The notes under the pieces are model-generated. The model worked only from the letters and a program-made list of their open reading frames with translations. It made no database searches and was not told the DNA's origin. Source: Fidelibacterota bacterium (GTDB lineage Bacteria > Fidelibacterota > Marinisomatia > SCGC-AAA003-L08 > D37C17). From it: a stretch of DNA of 6,195 nt. The stretch is from contig PANV01000040.1 of assembly GCA_002707765.1 (NCBI GenBank), forward strand, positions 35,291 to 41,485, in the 5' to 3' direction. The number at the start of each line of letters is the position of its first letter. Position 1 is the stretch's first letter. Position numbers and translations under genes: made by a program. Of this stretch, positions 5,695 to 6,195 are shown piece by piece.

Positions 5695-6195
5695 TTAGGA
5701 TATTATTAGATTAACTAGCATTACAATATCTACTACATTTAATAGATTATCGCTATTAACATCAGCAATTTCATTATATTGATTGGTTAAAACTAAATTA
5801 ATAATTGAAACAACATCTACTACATTTAGTATTCCATCCTGGTTAAAATCACCATTAATTGTTTCGTTAGGTATATTATCTATTAAATTAATAATCAGGG
5901 ATTCAAGATTATTAGGTAATCCACCAGAAATATTCTGTTCTAAAACAAGATTCTTTTCGTGGACTAAAACATAAAAATCTCTTTGACTTGCTCCCCAGCT
6001 ATTAAAAGTAGGATTGTTGCTGTCGTCATAGCAAACTGATGAGAATTCATTTGAATTTGACCAATTACTGTAAGAATTAGATTGATAACTGTAGCCTATT
6101 CCAATAAGTTTAACTTGGTCATATCCATTCTCAAGTAAAGATTCATATAGAGTGTTTAATTGCGCGAACCGCGAATTGCAAAGACCTCATGTGAA
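5695..6195 (-). CDS. Selenoprotein-P-like thioredoxin-fold protein with dockerin-like tail, partial; in-frame TGA probably encodes selenocysteine
   Basis: The 5' part lies beyond the right edge; 166 codons plus the stop (5695-5697) are visible. The third codon, TGA at 6187-6189, is followed by GLC, giving a U-x-x-C redox motif. The downstream order matches the N-terminal domain of animal selenoprotein P, which has UYLC, then a helix rich in Leu, then KEGY-N-I: here helix AQLNTLYESLLENGY (11-25), strand VKLIGIGY (28-35), later RDFYVLVHEKNLVLEQ (72-87) with GGLPNNLESLI after it. Residues 115-166 are two dockerin-like calcium loops (GDFNQDGILNVVD and ADVNSDNLLNVVD) that resemble the tail of the peptidase at the other end of the window. 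The product is probably an exported thiol/selenol oxidoreductase. TGG is used for Trp and TGA is a real stop at 5034-5036. A nonsense mutation or an assembly error near the edge is the alternative. Confidence 0.7.
6158..6177 (-). promoter_or_regulatory. Candidate bacterial SECIS hairpin
   Basis: In minus-strand RNA an AAUU arm and a CGCG arm pair with CGCG and AAUU around a GUU loop, with one bulged C on the 3' side (6162). The apical loop starts with G, 17 bases after the UGA codon. Bacterial SECIS elements have a short loop with a G in its first positions about 16-37 nt from the UGA. The hairpin's CGCG stem is conspicuous in this AT-rich DNA. The bulge is on the opposite side from the E. 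coli fdhF bulged U, which is a mild mismatch. Confidence 0.6.
6187..6189 (-). other. In-frame TGA, putative selenocysteine codon
   Basis: The triplet lies in the same frame as the dockerin-tailed protein downstream and is followed by Gly-Leu-Cys. It sits where the redox-active residue of the thioredoxin-like domain is expected. Only two codons (Phe, Thr) are visible upstream, so continuity of the frame beyond it cannot be judged from this window. Confidence 0.6.

Noticed and set aside
5783..5974. A 63-codon plus-strand open frame downstream of DUF1826
   Set aside because: It is antisense to the dockerin-like repeats and thioredoxin-like domain of the minus-strand gene, which are clearly protein-coding.
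6157..6193. A frameshift explanation for the right-edge stop, using the plus-one frame (HMRSLQFAVRA...)
   Set aside because: That frame meets its own stop within about 16 codons and gives no match to a thioredoxin motif, whereas the TGA frame gives U-x-x-C aligned with the downstream domain. It cannot be fully excluded because the window ends here.
1..6195. tRNA, rRNA, CRISPR array, insertion sequence or phage elements
   Set aside because: No cloverleaf with a GTTC-type T-loop, no regularly spaced direct repeats, no transposase or integrase coding region and no terminal inverted repeats were found on either strand.

Overview
The window is strongly AT-rich (about 30% G+C by eye) and gene-dense. 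It looks like a marine, light-harvesting bacterium. The best lineage guess is Candidatus Neomarinimicrobiota (Marinimicrobia, SAR406): the two secreted proteins at the window ends both carry tandem dockerin-like calcium-loop repeats (GD-x-N-x-D-x-x-x-N-x-x-D) at the C-terminus, a habit I associate with that phylum, and proteorhodopsin occurs in surface-ocean members. This is inference from style; no rRNA or other marker gene is present.

Layout. (1) Bases 1-1484, minus strand: a secreted C10-family (streptopain-like) cysteine peptidase with a PKD domain and a dockerin-like tail, cut off by the left edge. (2) 1547-1924, plus strand: a small four-helix DoxX-like membrane protein. Its stop codon overlaps that of the convergent gene. 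(3) 1921-3624, minus strand: a phototrophy pair, with proteorhodopsin transcribed first and blh (beta-carotene cleavage to retinal) second. A perfect 14-bp-arm terminator hairpin separates them. (4) 3625-3836: a divergent regulatory region holding a strong Shine-Dalgarno, an exact TATAAT box, a near-perfect palindrome next to it, and a pair of inverted GC-rich 15-bp motifs. (5) 3837-5689, plus strand: a two-gene operon with a COG0523/CobW-type metallochaperone GTPase and a DUF1826 protein, overlapping by ATGA. (6) 5695-6195, minus strand: the 3' end of a secreted protein with a selenoprotein-P-like thioredoxin fold and two dockerin-like repeats.

The most unusual item is at the right edge. The selenoprotein-P-like frame contains an in-frame TGA exactly where a redox residue should sit (U-G-L-C). 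Right after it comes a compact hairpin with a G-first GUU loop, 17 nt downstream of the TGA, which fits a bacterial SECIS element. TGA is used as a normal stop elsewhere in the window and Trp is TGG, so selenocysteine insertion is the favoured reading. A pseudogene or an artefact of the sequence end remains possible.

How the genes work together. Blh makes retinal and proteorhodopsin uses it as a probable blue-tuned light-driven proton pump. The CobW/DUF1826 pair looks like a metal (probably zinc) limitation module under a dyad-binding repressor. The two dockerin-tailed proteins are probably exported and retained or assembled outside the cell by the same route.
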